From the NCBI GenBank assembly GCA_025358355.1, contig JANYJX010000045.1, positions 1 through 57,391 on the forward strand: a stretch of 57,391 nucleotides of DNA, in the 5' to 3' direction. A program made the position numbers and the translations under genes. Below are positions 22,623 to 31,045 of the stretch, piece after piece. The notes under the pieces are model-generated. The model was not told the origin of the DNA, searched no databases, and saw only the letters and a list, made by a program, of their open reading frames with translations. Source of the stretch: Actinomycetes bacterium. Lineage in GTDB: Bacteria; Actinomycetota; Thermoleophilia; Gaiellales; Gaiellaceae. Position 1 is the stretch's first letter. Every line of letters begins with the position of its first letter.

Positions 22623-23549
22623 ATGAGCCCACGTTTCCTCAACCGAGCGGTCGCGGCCGCGCTCTCGCGCGGCTATGGCTACGAGCCGCACGAAGCGGGT
22701 ACGCGCTACGACACAGGTGGTTACTACATCGACTACCGACCGAAGATCGCCTCGCACCTCGCGCACCCCGAGTTCGCTCTGGGCGCAGCGGACACGGCTC
22801 AGCTCGCTCTCGGCTGGCACGAGCGCGCACTCCTCGGAGATGCGTCGGCGGCCGACGAGTTCATCCGACTCGCGGGCGATCTCGCGCGATCGGGCGAGGC
22901 GGCCAGCGAGGGAGCCAGCGACGCCCTGGTCTGGCCGTATTCGGTGGCGCTGCCGAAATATGCCGCGCCGATCCCGTGGTACTCGGCGATGGCACAGGGG
23001 CAGATCGCATCCGTGTTCATCCGCGCGTTTCAGCATCAGGCGGACGATCGCTGGGCCGACCTCGCGCGCCGCGCGCTCGCTCCCGTGCTGACTCCTGGGC
23101 CGCAGGGCTTCCTCAATGAGACACCGGATGGTCTAGTGCTGGAAGAGGTTTGCCCGACGGCCGCGCCGAGCCACATCCTCAACGGCTGGATCTTCGCGCT
23201 TTGGGGCGTTCGGGACGTTGCGCTCGCGCTCGGCGACGACGACGCCAACCGCGTGCTCGCGGCGACCACCGACTGCCTCGTGCGGACACTTCCGCGCTAC
23301 GACACGGGCCGCTGGTCGCGCTACAGCCTCTACCCGCATCCCCGCACCGATCTCGCGAAGCCGTTCTACCATCGTCTGCACATCACGCAGCTCGGCGTGA
23401 TGCACGCGTTGACCGGGATCGCCGAGTTCTCGAAGGTCGCGCAGTGCTGGCGGAGCTACGACACGCGGCCGGCTGCGCTGGTCGCCATCGCATCGAAGGT
23501 TCCGTTCGTTCTCGCCAATCGCGCACAACGACGACGGGCCGCGCGGTGA
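22623..23549 (+). CDS. D-glucuronyl C5-epimerase family protein
   Basis: 308-residue protein resembling the C-terminal domain of glucuronyl C5-epimerases, which convert glucuronic to iduronic acid in a polymer. Family features include the PIPWYSAMAQGQ segment, an alpha/alpha-barrel helix pattern, and SRYSLYPHPRTDLAKPFYHRLH with clustered Tyr, Arg and His. No signal peptide is apparent, so it may act on lipid-linked intermediates in the cytoplasm. The preceding and following genes are also sugar-modification enzymes; its stop overlaps the next GTG. Confidence 0.82.
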   Translation: MSPRFLNRAVAAALSRGYGYEPHEAGTRYDTGGYYIDYRPKIASHLAHPEFALGAADTAQLALGWHERALLGDASAADEFIRLAGDLARSGEAASEGASDALVWPYSVALPKYAAPIPWYSAMAQGQIASVFIRAFQHQADDRWADLARRALAPVLTPGPQGFLNETPDGLVLEEVCPTAAPSHILNGWIFALWGVRDVALALGDDDANRVLAATTDCLVRTLPRYDTGRWSRYSLYPHPRTDLAKPFYHRLHITQLGVMHALTGIAEFSKVAQCWRSYDTRPAALVAIASKVPFVLANRAQRRRAAR

Positions 23550-24424
23550 AGAAGCTCGTCGCGAAGCTGATCCGACGGTGCGGCGTCGAGGCGCTCGTCC
23601 GTCGCACGATGGGTCGGGCGAAGGTCGGGATCCTCGTGTACCACGATCCGTCGATGGCTCGGTTCGAGGCGCACATGGCGTTCCTTTCGACGAGATACAC
23701 GTTCGTTTCGCTGGACGATCTCTCGGCGGCACTCTCGACCCGCGACTGGTCGCAGATCCCGCGGAACGCGCTCGTTTTGACGTTCGACGACGGCCATCGC
23801 GGCAACCGCGAGCTGCTACCCGTGTTCGAGCGGTTCGGCCTGCACCCGACGATCTATCTCTGCTCGGGGATCGTCCGGGGCGACGGGCTGTTTTGGTTTC
23901 GCCTGCCCGGCGTCGATCCGGAACCTTTGAAGCTGATGTCGCCCGCCGAGCGCGCGACGTTTCTCGAGAACGCCGGAATCTCCAGCGCCGTCGATCGACA
24001 CGCGCTGACACCCGCCGAAGTTGCTGAACTGGCCCCGACGGTGGACTTCGGCTCGCACACGATCTCCCACCCCGTCCTGCCGCTCTGCACCGACAACGTC
24101 GCGGCACACGAGATCGCGCAGTCGCGGGCCGAGATCGAGGGCCTCTCCGGCACGCCGTGCCGGCATCTGAGCTATCCGAACGGCGACTACACCGACCGAG
24201 AGACCCGCCTCGTGCGGGAAGCCGGCTACGCGTCGGCGCGCACGACGGAGATCGGTTGGAACGGTCGCGACGCCGACCCGCTACGCCTCCGGATCATCTC
24301 GCTCGCGGACTTCGCATCCGTCGATGTGCTCGCTGCGCATCTCGCAGGCCTGCTCGCCGTGCGCCGCCTGGTGCCGACGCTGCTCCATCGGCGGGCACTG
24401 CAGCGACGCGTTCCGCGAACCTAA
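23546..24424 (+). CDS. Polysaccharide deacetylase (NodB fold)
   Basis: 292-residue carbohydrate esterase family 4-like protein. The metal and catalytic motifs are TFDDGHRG (Asp81, Asp82) and SHTISHP (His171, His175), with a later LSYPNGDYT segment. It would remove N-acetyl groups from a glycan. I start it at GTG 23546, which overlaps the epimerase stop (GTGA); earlier in-frame codons belong to the epimerase gene in another frame. There is no clear signal peptide. Its end overlaps the convergent acetyltransferase gene by four bases. Confidence 0.88.
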   Translation: MKKLVAKLIRRCGVEALVRRTMGRAKVGILVYHDPSMARFEAHMAFLSTRYTFVSLDDLSAALSTRDWSQIPRNALVLTFDDGHRGNRELLPVFERFGLHPTIYLCSGIVRGDGLFWFRLPGVDPEPLKLMSPAERATFLENAGISSAVDRHALTPAEVAELAPTVDFGSHTISHPVLPLCTDNVAAHEIAQSRAEIEGLSGTPCRHLSYPNGDYTDRETRLVREAGYASARTTEIGWNGRDADPLRLRIISLADFASVDVLAAHLAGLLAVRRLVPTLLHRRALQRRVPRT

Positions 24425-24912
24425 GAACCGCCTCGCGGGCGCGCAGGGTTGCCGACCACGACCGCGCCGGCGGCCACATCCTTCGTGACGACCGCGCCGG
24501 CCCCCACGAGCGCCCCCTCGCCGATCGTCACGCCGCCGAGGATCACCGCGCCCGAGCCGATCGACGCGCGCCGGTGGACGTAGGTCGGGATCAGCGTCCA
24601 GTCGTCCTCCGTCTGGAGCTCGCCGGTCGCAGATGTCGCTCGCGGGTGCTTGTCGTTGACGAACATCACGCCGTGCCCGACGAACACCTCATCGTCGATC
24701 TCGACTCCCGAGCAGACGAACGTGTGGCTCGAGATCTTGCAGTCGGCGCCGATCACCGCGTCCCGCTGGATCTCGACGAACGGGCCGATCTTCGTGTTGT
24801 CGCCGATCCGGCAGCCATAGAGGTTCGTGAACGGCTGCACATGCACGTTCTCGCCGAACTCGACATCCGAGATCAGCCGCGACGGCGCCTCGTTGGCGGG
24901 CCCGTTAGCCAC
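24421..24912 (-). CDS. Hexapeptide-repeat acetyltransferase, WlbB/WbpD-like
   Basis: 163-residue left-handed beta-helix acyltransferase. Hexapeptide repeats run through most of it (for example IGDNTKIGPFVEI and IGEGALVGAGAVV), ending VVVGNPARP. The FVGHGVMFVNDKHPR loop is characteristic of enzymes that N-acetylate UDP-3-amino-uronic acids. The start is GTG at 24912, overlapping the end of the aminotransferase gene by eight bases, which supports consecutive steps in one pathway. It converges with the deacetylase gene. Confidence 0.88.
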   Translation of the reverse strand: MANGPANEAPSRLISDVEFGENVHVQPFTNLYGCRIGDNTKIGPFVEIQRDAVIGADCKISSHTFVCSGVEIDDEVFVGHGVMFVNDKHPRATSATGELQTEDDWTLIPTYVHRRASIGSGAVILGGVTIGEGALVGAGAVVTKDVAAGAVVVGNPARPRGGS

Positions 24913-26023
24913 CTGCGAAGAACCCCCGAGTCGCTTCGACGACCGCTGCGAGTTGCGCCTCGGTGATCCCGGGGAAGATCGGCAGCGAAAGCGTCTCGCG
25001 GGCGACCGCCTCGGCGACCGGGAACGTGCCGTCAGGAGCGTGCAGATCGCGGAACGCTGCCGAGAGATGCGGCGGCTGCGGATAGTGCCGACCCGTCGCG
25101 ACGCCACGCGCGCCGAGGAACTCGGCAAGCGCTTCCGGCTTCGCCGTGCGAACCGTGTAGAGGTGCCACACGTGATCGGCGCCAGCGACAGCCGTAGGCA
25201 GCACGAGATCTCCGACGCCGAGGAGCTCGCGCGAGTAGACGGCCGCCGCCTCCCCGCGCTGCCGATTCCAGCCGTCGAGATGCGGCAGCTTGTGCGTCAG
25301 CACGAGGGCCTGCATCGCATCGAGCCGCGCCGTATACCCGACGTAGTCCGAGCGGTAGCGGGTCGCCTCGCCGTGCTGGCGTAATGCGCGCACCTGCGCG
25401 GCGAGCGTCTCGTCCTCCGTCACGAGCGCGCCTGCATCACCCATCGCGCCGAGATTTTTGGAGGGGTAGAAGCTGTACGCGGCTGCGGTGCCTGCGATAC
25501 CCGCGCGAATGCCGTCGCGGGTCGCGCCGTGCGCCTGGCAGGCGTCTTCGAGAAGTGCGATGCCCTTGCTGGCGGTGAGCGCCGCGAGCGCGCGAATATC
25601 GGCCATCTGGCCGTAGAGGTGAACCGGCAGGACACAGCGCGTGCGATCGGTGATCGAAGCCGCAACGCCGGCCGGGTCGAGGCAAAGGTCGCTCCCACTC
25701 ACGTCGACGACGACGCAGCGGGCTCCCGCCTGCACCACCGCTTCAAAGGTGGCGATGAAGGTCATGGCCGGAACGATCACCTCGTCGCCGGGCTCCAGGT
25801 CGAGCGCGATCAGGGCGAGCCGTAGCGCGTCGAGCCCGCTCGCGACACCAACGCAATACAAGCTTCCGGTCGCAGCCGCGAAGGCCGACTCGAACCTCTC
25901 GACGTACGGCCCGTTTACGAACAATCCCGCCACGATCAGCCCTTCGAGATCGACGAGCAGGTCGGCGGAAACCGCACGGGTTGCCGGCCCGAGATCGACG
26001 AACGGGACGACGGTGTCAGCCAC
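24905..26023 (-). CDS. DegT/DnrJ/EryC1 sugar aminotransferase, WlbC/WbpE-like
   Basis: 372-residue PLP-dependent aminotransferase of nucleotide-sugar biosynthesis. It starts VVPFVDLGP, binds PLP through Lys189 in SFYPSKNLGAMGDAG, and has the HLYGQMADI and LLEDACQAHGA motifs. GTG at 26023 matches the family N-terminus; the frame is open further upstream but the extra residues are not family-like. With the oxidoreductase at 21440 and the acetyltransferase at 24421 it completes a 3-amino-3-deoxy-uronic acid pathway. Confidence 0.9.
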   Translation of the reverse strand: MADTVVPFVDLGPATRAVSADLLVDLEGLIVAGLFVNGPYVERFESAFAAATGSLYCVGVASGLDALRLALIALDLEPGDEVIVPAMTFIATFEAVVQAGARCVVVDVSGSDLCLDPAGVAASITDRTRCVLPVHLYGQMADIRALAALTASKGIALLEDACQAHGATRDGIRAGIAGTAAAYSFYPSKNLGAMGDAGALVTEDETLAAQVRALRQHGEATRYRSDYVGYTARLDAMQALVLTHKLPHLDGWNRQRGEAAAVYSRELLGVGDLVLPTAVAGADHVWHLYTVRTAKPEALAEFLGARGVATGRHYPQPPHLSAAFRDLHAPDGTFPVAEAVARETLSLPIFPGITEAQLAAVVEATRGFFAGG

Positions 26024-26235
26024 AGATCCGGTCCGGCGAATCCGCTGACTGGTCGGCTGGTTTGCGTCTTCCCACGGCCGTCGAAGGCTAGATGAGAGGG
26101 CAGATGCCGCTCGCCCGATCCCCCGCGCGGGTGACCTGAACCTCGGCGGTTCCTCCGATTCGTATACGAGCCGCGCGTCGCGAACCGCATCGCCAGCGTG
26201 CGCCAACTCCCGCACCCGAAGAACAGGAGCCCCGC
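26024..26235. promoter_or_regulatory. Divergent intergenic region
   Basis: 212 bp between the start of the aminotransferase operon (leftward) and the GHL15-like gene (rightward), so it should carry at least one promoter for each. It contains a perfect 10-bp palindrome TCGTATACGA at 26160-26169. No confident -35/-10 pair was assigned. Confidence 0.4.
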
Positions 26236-28377
26236 ATGCAAGCCCTCCGCGTCCTTCCGTCCAGAGCATCCACGCTACTCACAGTCTCCGCCATGACGGT
26301 GTTCATGATGGCGGCGGCGATCCTTCTCGCAGCGGACGGAAATCGCGGTGTCGCATACGCAGCAACCGCGGGGCCTACAGCCGGCATCGGGGCCGAGCGC
26401 CTCGGCAATAGCTACAGGTACGGCGCCAACTACGGGCGCTACTCCTACGTCAACGTCGGGGTCGCCGACGCCGCAGCAGCCGGCGCGCTCAACACGACGT
26501 CGATCGTCTACTCGTCCGGCACGAGCATCCCGACCGGCTGGGTGAACGGCGTGTCCTTCGCACAGGCGCAGGCGAACAACTGGCTGCTGAAGACAGCGAG
26601 CGGCGCCAACGTCATGAACACCGGCTACGGCTCGTACATCGGCGACTTCGGCAACCCGGCGTACCAGCAGGCGTTTCTCAACTGGGCGATCCCGTTCCTC
26701 ACGGCGAACCACGACAAGGGCATCGAGCTCGACGACACGCTGTGCGACGCGAGGGGCCTCACGGGCGGCGTTTACCCCGCGAAGTACCCGAACCAGGCGG
26801 CGTGGGAGAACGCGCAGGTGTCGTTCGTCGCGGCCGTCGGCGACGCGCTGAAGGCGCGTGGCTTCTACGTGATGGCGAACGCGGTCTGCGTCCTCAACAC
26901 ACCGGCGAACAACAGCGGCGCGCTCGACGCCGCCTTCTGGTTGCGGCTCGCACCCCATGTCAACGGGCTGATGTGCGAGTACTGGATGCAGCTCTCTTCG
27001 AACATCAACCAGCTCCGCGTGACCGGCATCGACGACTGGACGCACTTCTGGGATGGCTGGGAGAGCTTGATCGGCGTCGCCCAGAACGCCGGCATCGACT
27101 TCTTCACGGAGATGTACGGCACGACGAGCAGCATCAACACGATGCGGTACGGCAAGGCCTCGTTCCTCCTCGACTGGAACGGGCGCGGCGGCGCGTTCAT
27201 CTACCAGCCGGCCGGAAACACCGATCCCTGGAATCTCGAGTGGACGATGGATATCGGACAGCCGGTCGGCGCGAGATATGCCGTCGGCTCCGGCTGGCGT
27301 CGTGACTACACAGGCGGGACGGTGATCCTCAACTCGAGCGGCACAAGCTCGCAGACCTTCCAGCTCGGCGGTCCATACACGCAGGCGAACGGCACCACGG
27401 TGAGCTCGGTCACCCTCGGCCCCGCCCAGGCTCTCATCCTCCAGCGCTCGGGCTCCAGCACTCCGCCCGCGCCGATCAACACGACGTTGCCGGCGATCAG
27501 CGGCAGCGGGACTGTCGGGGCCGCGCTCTCGTCGTCAGCCGGAACGTGGTCGGGGATCCCGACCTCCTACGCGTACCAGTGGCAGCGCTGCAACGCGACC
27601 GGCGGAGCGTGCTCGCCGATCTCGGGAGCGACGGGCACGCAGTACACGCCCGCCACGGCGGATGTCGGCTCGACCATGCGCAGTACCGTGGTCGCGTCGA
27701 ACGCCGGCGGCAGCGGCTCGGCGACAAGCGCCCCATCGGCTGTCATCGTCGTGACGCCTCCGCCGCCGACGACCGGCCCGGTGAACCTGACGCTCCCGGC
27801 GATCACCGGAACGCCGCAAGCCGGCAAGGTGTTGGCCAGCACGAACGGAACCTGGAGCCCCAACCCGACGAGCTTCCGCTACGCGTGGCAGCGGTGCGAC
27901 TCGTCCGGCGCGAACTGCGCGCTGAGCCCGACGTCGAGCTCCGCCCTGACGTACACACTCACGCGCGGAGACATCGGCTTCCGGATCACGGCCCAAGTCG
28001 CACCGAACACGCAGTGGGCAGCCAGTGTGCTGGCGACTCCGACGGCCGTCATCTCCGGAACCACGCCGCCGCCACCACCGCCGACGGACAATCCGGTCAA
28101 CCTCACGCTGCCAACGCTCAGCGGAACCGCGAAGGCGGGCCAGGTGCTCACCGCGAGAAACGGCACCTGGAGCCCGTTGCCAACGAGCTACCGCTACGCC
28201 TGGCACCGGTGCAACTCGATCGGGACGACGTGCCAGCGCAGCCCGACAACGGCGTCGAGCCCGACGTACACGCTCACGAGTGCTGATGCCGGTTACACGA
28301 TCGTCGTCCAGGTCGCAGCGAACGGGAACTGGGCCACGTCGGTCGACAGCAAGCAGACGGCAACCGTCACCCCCTGA
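26236..28377 (+). CDS. Secreted GHL15-like glycosidase with three Ig-like repeats
   Basis: 713-residue exported protein. A signal peptide covers residues about 1-38. Residues about 50-405 are the GHL15-like domain, paralogous to the C-terminal domain of the protein at 17256: YSYVNVGVADAAAAG, YIGDFGNPAY, IELDDTLCD, an identical YPAKYPNQAAWE, and FFTEMYG. After it come three repeats of about 90 residues joined by proline-rich linkers (TPPPPTTGP type). Acidic residues in the ELDD and FFTEM motifs are candidate catalytic groups. Likely acts on, or anchors to, surface glycan. Confidence 0.8.
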   Translation: MQALRVLPSRASTLLTVSAMTVFMMAAAILLAADGNRGVAYAATAGPTAGIGAERLGNSYRYGANYGRYSYVNVGVADAAAAGALNTTSIVYSSGTSIPTGWVNGVSFAQAQANNWLLKTASGANVMNTGYGSYIGDFGNPAYQQAFLNWAIPFLTANHDKGIELDDTLCDARGLTGGVYPAKYPNQAAWENAQVSFVAAVGDALKARGFYVMANAVCVLNTPANNSGALDAAFWLRLAPHVNGLMCEYWMQLSSNINQLRVTGIDDWTHFWDGWESLIGVAQNAGIDFFTEMYGTTSSINTMRYGKASFLLDWNGRGGAFIYQPAGNTDPWNLEWTMDIGQPVGARYAVGSGWRRDYTGGTVILNSSGTSSQTFQLGGPYTQANGTTVSSVTLGPAQALILQRSGSSTPPAPINTTLPAISGSGTVGAALSSSAGTWSGIPTSYAYQWQRCNATGGACSPISGATGTQYTPATADVGSTMRSTVVASNAGGSGSATSAPSAVIVVTPPPPTTGPVNLTLPAITGTPQAGKVLASTNGTWSPNPTSFRYAWQRCDSSGANCALSPTSSSALTYTLTRGDIGFRITAQVAPNTQWAASVLATPTAVISGTTPPPPPPTDNPVNLTLPTLSGTAKAGQVLTARNGTWSPLPTSYRYAWHRCNSIGTTCQRSPTTASSPTYTLTSADAGYTIVVQVAANGNWATSVDSKQTATVTP
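27474..28377 (+). repeat. Three tandem Ig-like repeats within the GHL15 protein
   Basis: Approximate repeat starts are 27474, 27777 and 28090. Each repeat has an LP-A/T-(I/L)-(S/T)-G opening, a GTWSxxPTS(Y/F) core with paired Trp/Cys (WQRCN or WHRCN), and a TYT-L strand. They read as separately folded beta domains with internal disulfides. Confidence 0.8.
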
Positions 28378-28405
28378 CCGGCTGACACAAGCTCTCTTGA
28401 CACCG

Positions 28406-28449
28406 CGGCCGGCCGGCTCTCTGCTCTCGGGGAGCCGGCCGGCCGTTGT
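28406..28449 (+). terminator. Hairpin terminator after the GHL15 gene
   Basis: Perfect 14-bp inverted repeat CGGCCGGCCGGCTC and complement with a 12-nt loop, followed by TTGTC, 28 bp after the stop of the secreted protein gene and before the GTG of the next gene. Confidence 0.7.
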
Positions 28450-28475
28450 CACGTGCCGGAGGCTAGGCTCAGCGA

Positions 28476-29561
28476 GTGCCCGACCAACCGACCAGCGCGG
28501 GCACGACGCCTCGGCTCGAGCGGATCGCGAGCTTCGCCGAGGCAAAGCACGAGTGGACGGATCTCGCGCAGGCCGGCGGAGACATCTTCTCGACCTGGGA
28601 GTGGGCATCGATCTGGTGGCGTCATTTCGGCGCCGGCGAGCTCGACCTGACCGGCTGCCGCGGGGAAGACGGCGAGCTTCTCGCGATCCTGCCGCTCTTC
28701 CGGCGGCGGATCGGCCCGCTCAGGGTCACGCGTCTCGTTGGCTATCCGGTCGGCAGTCGAGCGCATCCCGTCTGCGCGCCGAGCAACCGCACGAGCGCCG
28801 CGCTCGGGCTGATCGCAGCCCTGAAACAACAGAAGACCGACCTGTTCATCGGAGAGGGACTTCCCGAGGACGAGCACTGGGCCGAGCAACTGCCAGGAAC
28901 AACGGTCGTGTCGGTGCCGAGCCCGACGCTGCTGCTGACGCCGTTCGAGACGTGGGACGACTACCTCGAGACGAGGAGCTCCAACTTCCGCCAGGACATC
29001 CGACGCAAGGAGCGGAAGCTGCTGCGGGACAACAACGACGTCGTCTACCGGCTCGCCACCGATCGCGACCGGCTCGAGTCCGATGTCGACGCGTTCTTCG
29101 CGCTCCATGCAGACCGCTGGACGACCGGCAGCTCCCTCCTCGAGACGTCGCGGATCGCCTTCCATCGCGAGTTCGCTCGCGTCGCCTTCGATCGCGGCTG
29201 GCTCCGACTGTGGTTCCTGGAGCTCGCCGGCGAGCCCGCCGCGGCCTGGTACGGGTTCAGATTCGGCGAGGTCGAGACGTACTACCAGGCGGGTCGTGCG
29301 CCGGCCCACGCGGACGGCTCGCTCGGGGTGGTGCTACTGGCGCACACGATCCGGGAAGCTCTCGACGGAGGCGTCGACGAGTATCGGTTCGGCCCCGGCG
29401 GCAGCTCCTACAAGTACCGCTTCACCGATACCGATCCTGGGCTCCGCACGGTGCTGATCCCCACGACACGTCGCGGTCGCCTCGCTGTCTCCGCGAACGC
29501 CTTGACACGCCGCTCGGCCGTCCTGCGCCGGTCGGCGGCGAAGCTCGCTCGCCGTTCCTAG
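28476..29561 (+). CDS. GNAT acetyltransferase, CelD/FemAB-like (Acetyltransf_6)
   Basis: 361-residue protein with two GNAT-like halves as in CelD/BcsL and FemAB-related proteins. An N-terminal half includes FSTWEWASIWWRHF. The central RQDIRRKERKL helix is followed by FFALHADRW and the C-terminal GNAT core AAAWYGFRFGEVETYYQAG. Such proteins acylate exopolysaccharide or cell-wall precursors. The start is GTG at 28476, separated from the upstream gene by a strong terminator. It converges with the flippase gene (overlap 4 bp). Confidence 0.8.
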   Translation: MPDQPTSAGTTPRLERIASFAEAKHEWTDLAQAGGDIFSTWEWASIWWRHFGAGELDLTGCRGEDGELLAILPLFRRRIGPLRVTRLVGYPVGSRAHPVCAPSNRTSAALGLIAALKQQKTDLFIGEGLPEDEHWAEQLPGTTVVSVPSPTLLLTPFETWDDYLETRSSNFRQDIRRKERKLLRDNNDVVYRLATDRDRLESDVDAFFALHADRWTTGSSLLETSRIAFHREFARVAFDRGWLRLWFLELAGEPAAAWYGFRFGEVETYYQAGRAPAHADGSLGVVLLAHTIREALDGGVDEYRFGPGGSSYKYRFTDTDPGLRTVLIPTTRRGRLAVSANALTRRSAVLRRSAAKLARRS

Positions 29562-31045
29562 CGTCGTCCCGCCAACAGCAGGCGGAGCACGCCGATCAGC
29601 TCCCGCACCCCCGACCTCGCGACGAGGGTCATGACACCGAGGTAGGCGCCGATTCCAATGGCCGCTTGCGCCAGGAGCCAGCCGAGAGTGGCGAGATTCG
29701 CGTGCGGCTCCCAGCCGAGAAGCACCTGCCCGCTTCGTAATGCGTTCGCGACGAGGAGCGCGCCAGCGAGCGCCGGCAGAATCGCTTCGGCAAGTTGTCG
29801 CCGCGAGGCGCCCAAGGTTCGCGGAACGATCGCGACCGCAACGAGCGCGACGATCGCCGTGCTCAACGACCACGCGACGCCAGCCCAAACGGCGCCGAAG
29901 CGCACGAGTGCGATTACGAGGGTGATGGACAGGACGGCCCACAACCCGTGCAGCCGCGGCAGGATGTCGGGCCGGCCCGTGACCTTGAAGATCTCGATCG
30001 ACACGGCCTCGAGCGCGAGCGCGATGCCCATGCCCGACAACGCAGCCATCACCGTTCCCGCGCCGCGCCAGGCGTCGCCGAAGAGCAGGACGGCGATTGG
30101 CACCCCGAACGGGATGAACGCAGCCCCGATCGGGAACGCGACGAAGGTCACGAGCCGGAAGCTCCGTAGAGCCACCTCCCGCGCCCTAGCCGGCTCGTCG
30201 CCGAGGCGGAGCAGCGTCGGCTGGATCGTCCACGCGCACGCCATCAGCACCGGCTGCGTGAGTTGTGTCACGAGCCGCATGCCGAAGCGGAAGTTCCCGA
30301 GCGCTGCCGCGCCCAATGTCCGCCCCACCGCGACCGCTGTCGTGACGCGCATCGCTTCCTTCAACAGCTCGCTCGCGAGTATGTGACGCCCGAAAAGCGA
30401 GAGCTCTTTCCAGAGCGACCACGACGCGAGTCGCAGCTGAGGTCGCCAACCCGCGCTGAGCCAGATCGCGACCGCATACGACAGCTGATGCGCGTACCAG
30501 CCGAGGACGAGGCCCCAAACCCCGAAACCGGCCTCGAGCCCAACGGCGGAACCGATGCCGAGCGCAACAATGCCGATCGGCTCGGCAATCGCGAACCTCC
30601 GAGCCGAAATGCGACGCTGGAGCATCGCGGCGGGCACCCCGGAGATCCCGTTCAGGAGCATCGTCCCCGAGAGCGCGGCGCAGACGAGCGCGATCTGGTG
30701 GCTGTGGAAGATGAGGCCAACGAGCGGGGACAGCGCTAGCGCAAGCAACGTGAGCGCCAGCCCGCCGAGCGCCGTCGAGATCAGCGCCGTCGCTGCCGCC
30801 GCTTCGACTTGGTCGCGACGCTGCACGAGGGCGGACGACATCCCCGACTCGCTGAGCATCCCGCCGGCAGCGAGCAGGACTCCGCCGGCGGCGTAGACGC
30901 CGAAGACCGTCGGTGTCGTCAGGTGCGCGAGGCCGACGTAGATGAAGAAGAGCAGCGCCTGCGTCAGGAAGAACGCCACGGCCGTCGCGGTCGCGCCGCG
31001 CGCGGCAGTTTGACCGAGATCGCCGTCTGCCGAATCGGCCGTCAC
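29558..31045 (-). CDS. Wzx-like polysaccharide flippase (MOP superfamily)
   Basis: 495-residue polytopic membrane protein with about 12-14 hydrophobic segments. The family features are an N-terminal ATATAVAFFLTQALLFFIY helix, SSALVQRRD and FRFGMRLVTQLTQPV. It would flip undecaprenyl-linked repeat units across the membrane. It is the last gene of a tightly overlapping six-gene leftward operon from 36812 with four glycosyltransferases and a ligase/polymerase. The GTG start overlaps the preceding gene by four bases. A second flippase is encoded at 37986. Confidence 0.88.
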   Translation of the reverse strand: MTADSADGDLGQTAARGATATAVAFFLTQALLFFIYVGLAHLTTPTVFGVYAAGGVLLAAGGMLSESGMSSALVQRRDQVEAAAATALISTALGGLALTLLALALSPLVGLIFHSHQIALVCAALSGTMLLNGISGVPAAMLQRRISARRFAIAEPIGIVALGIGSAVGLEAGFGVWGLVLGWYAHQLSYAVAIWLSAGWRPQLRLASWSLWKELSLFGRHILASELLKEAMRVTTAVAVGRTLGAAALGNFRFGMRLVTQLTQPVLMACAWTIQPTLLRLGDEPARAREVALRSFRLVTFVAFPIGAAFIPFGVPIAVLLFGDAWRGAGTVMAALSGMGIALALEAVSIEIFKVTGRPDILPRLHGLWAVLSITLVIALVRFGAVWAGVAWSLSTAIVALVAVAIVPRTLGASRRQLAEAILPALAGALLVANALRSGQVLLGWEPHANLATLGWLLAQAAIGIGAYLGVMTLVARSGVRELIGVLRLLLAGRR

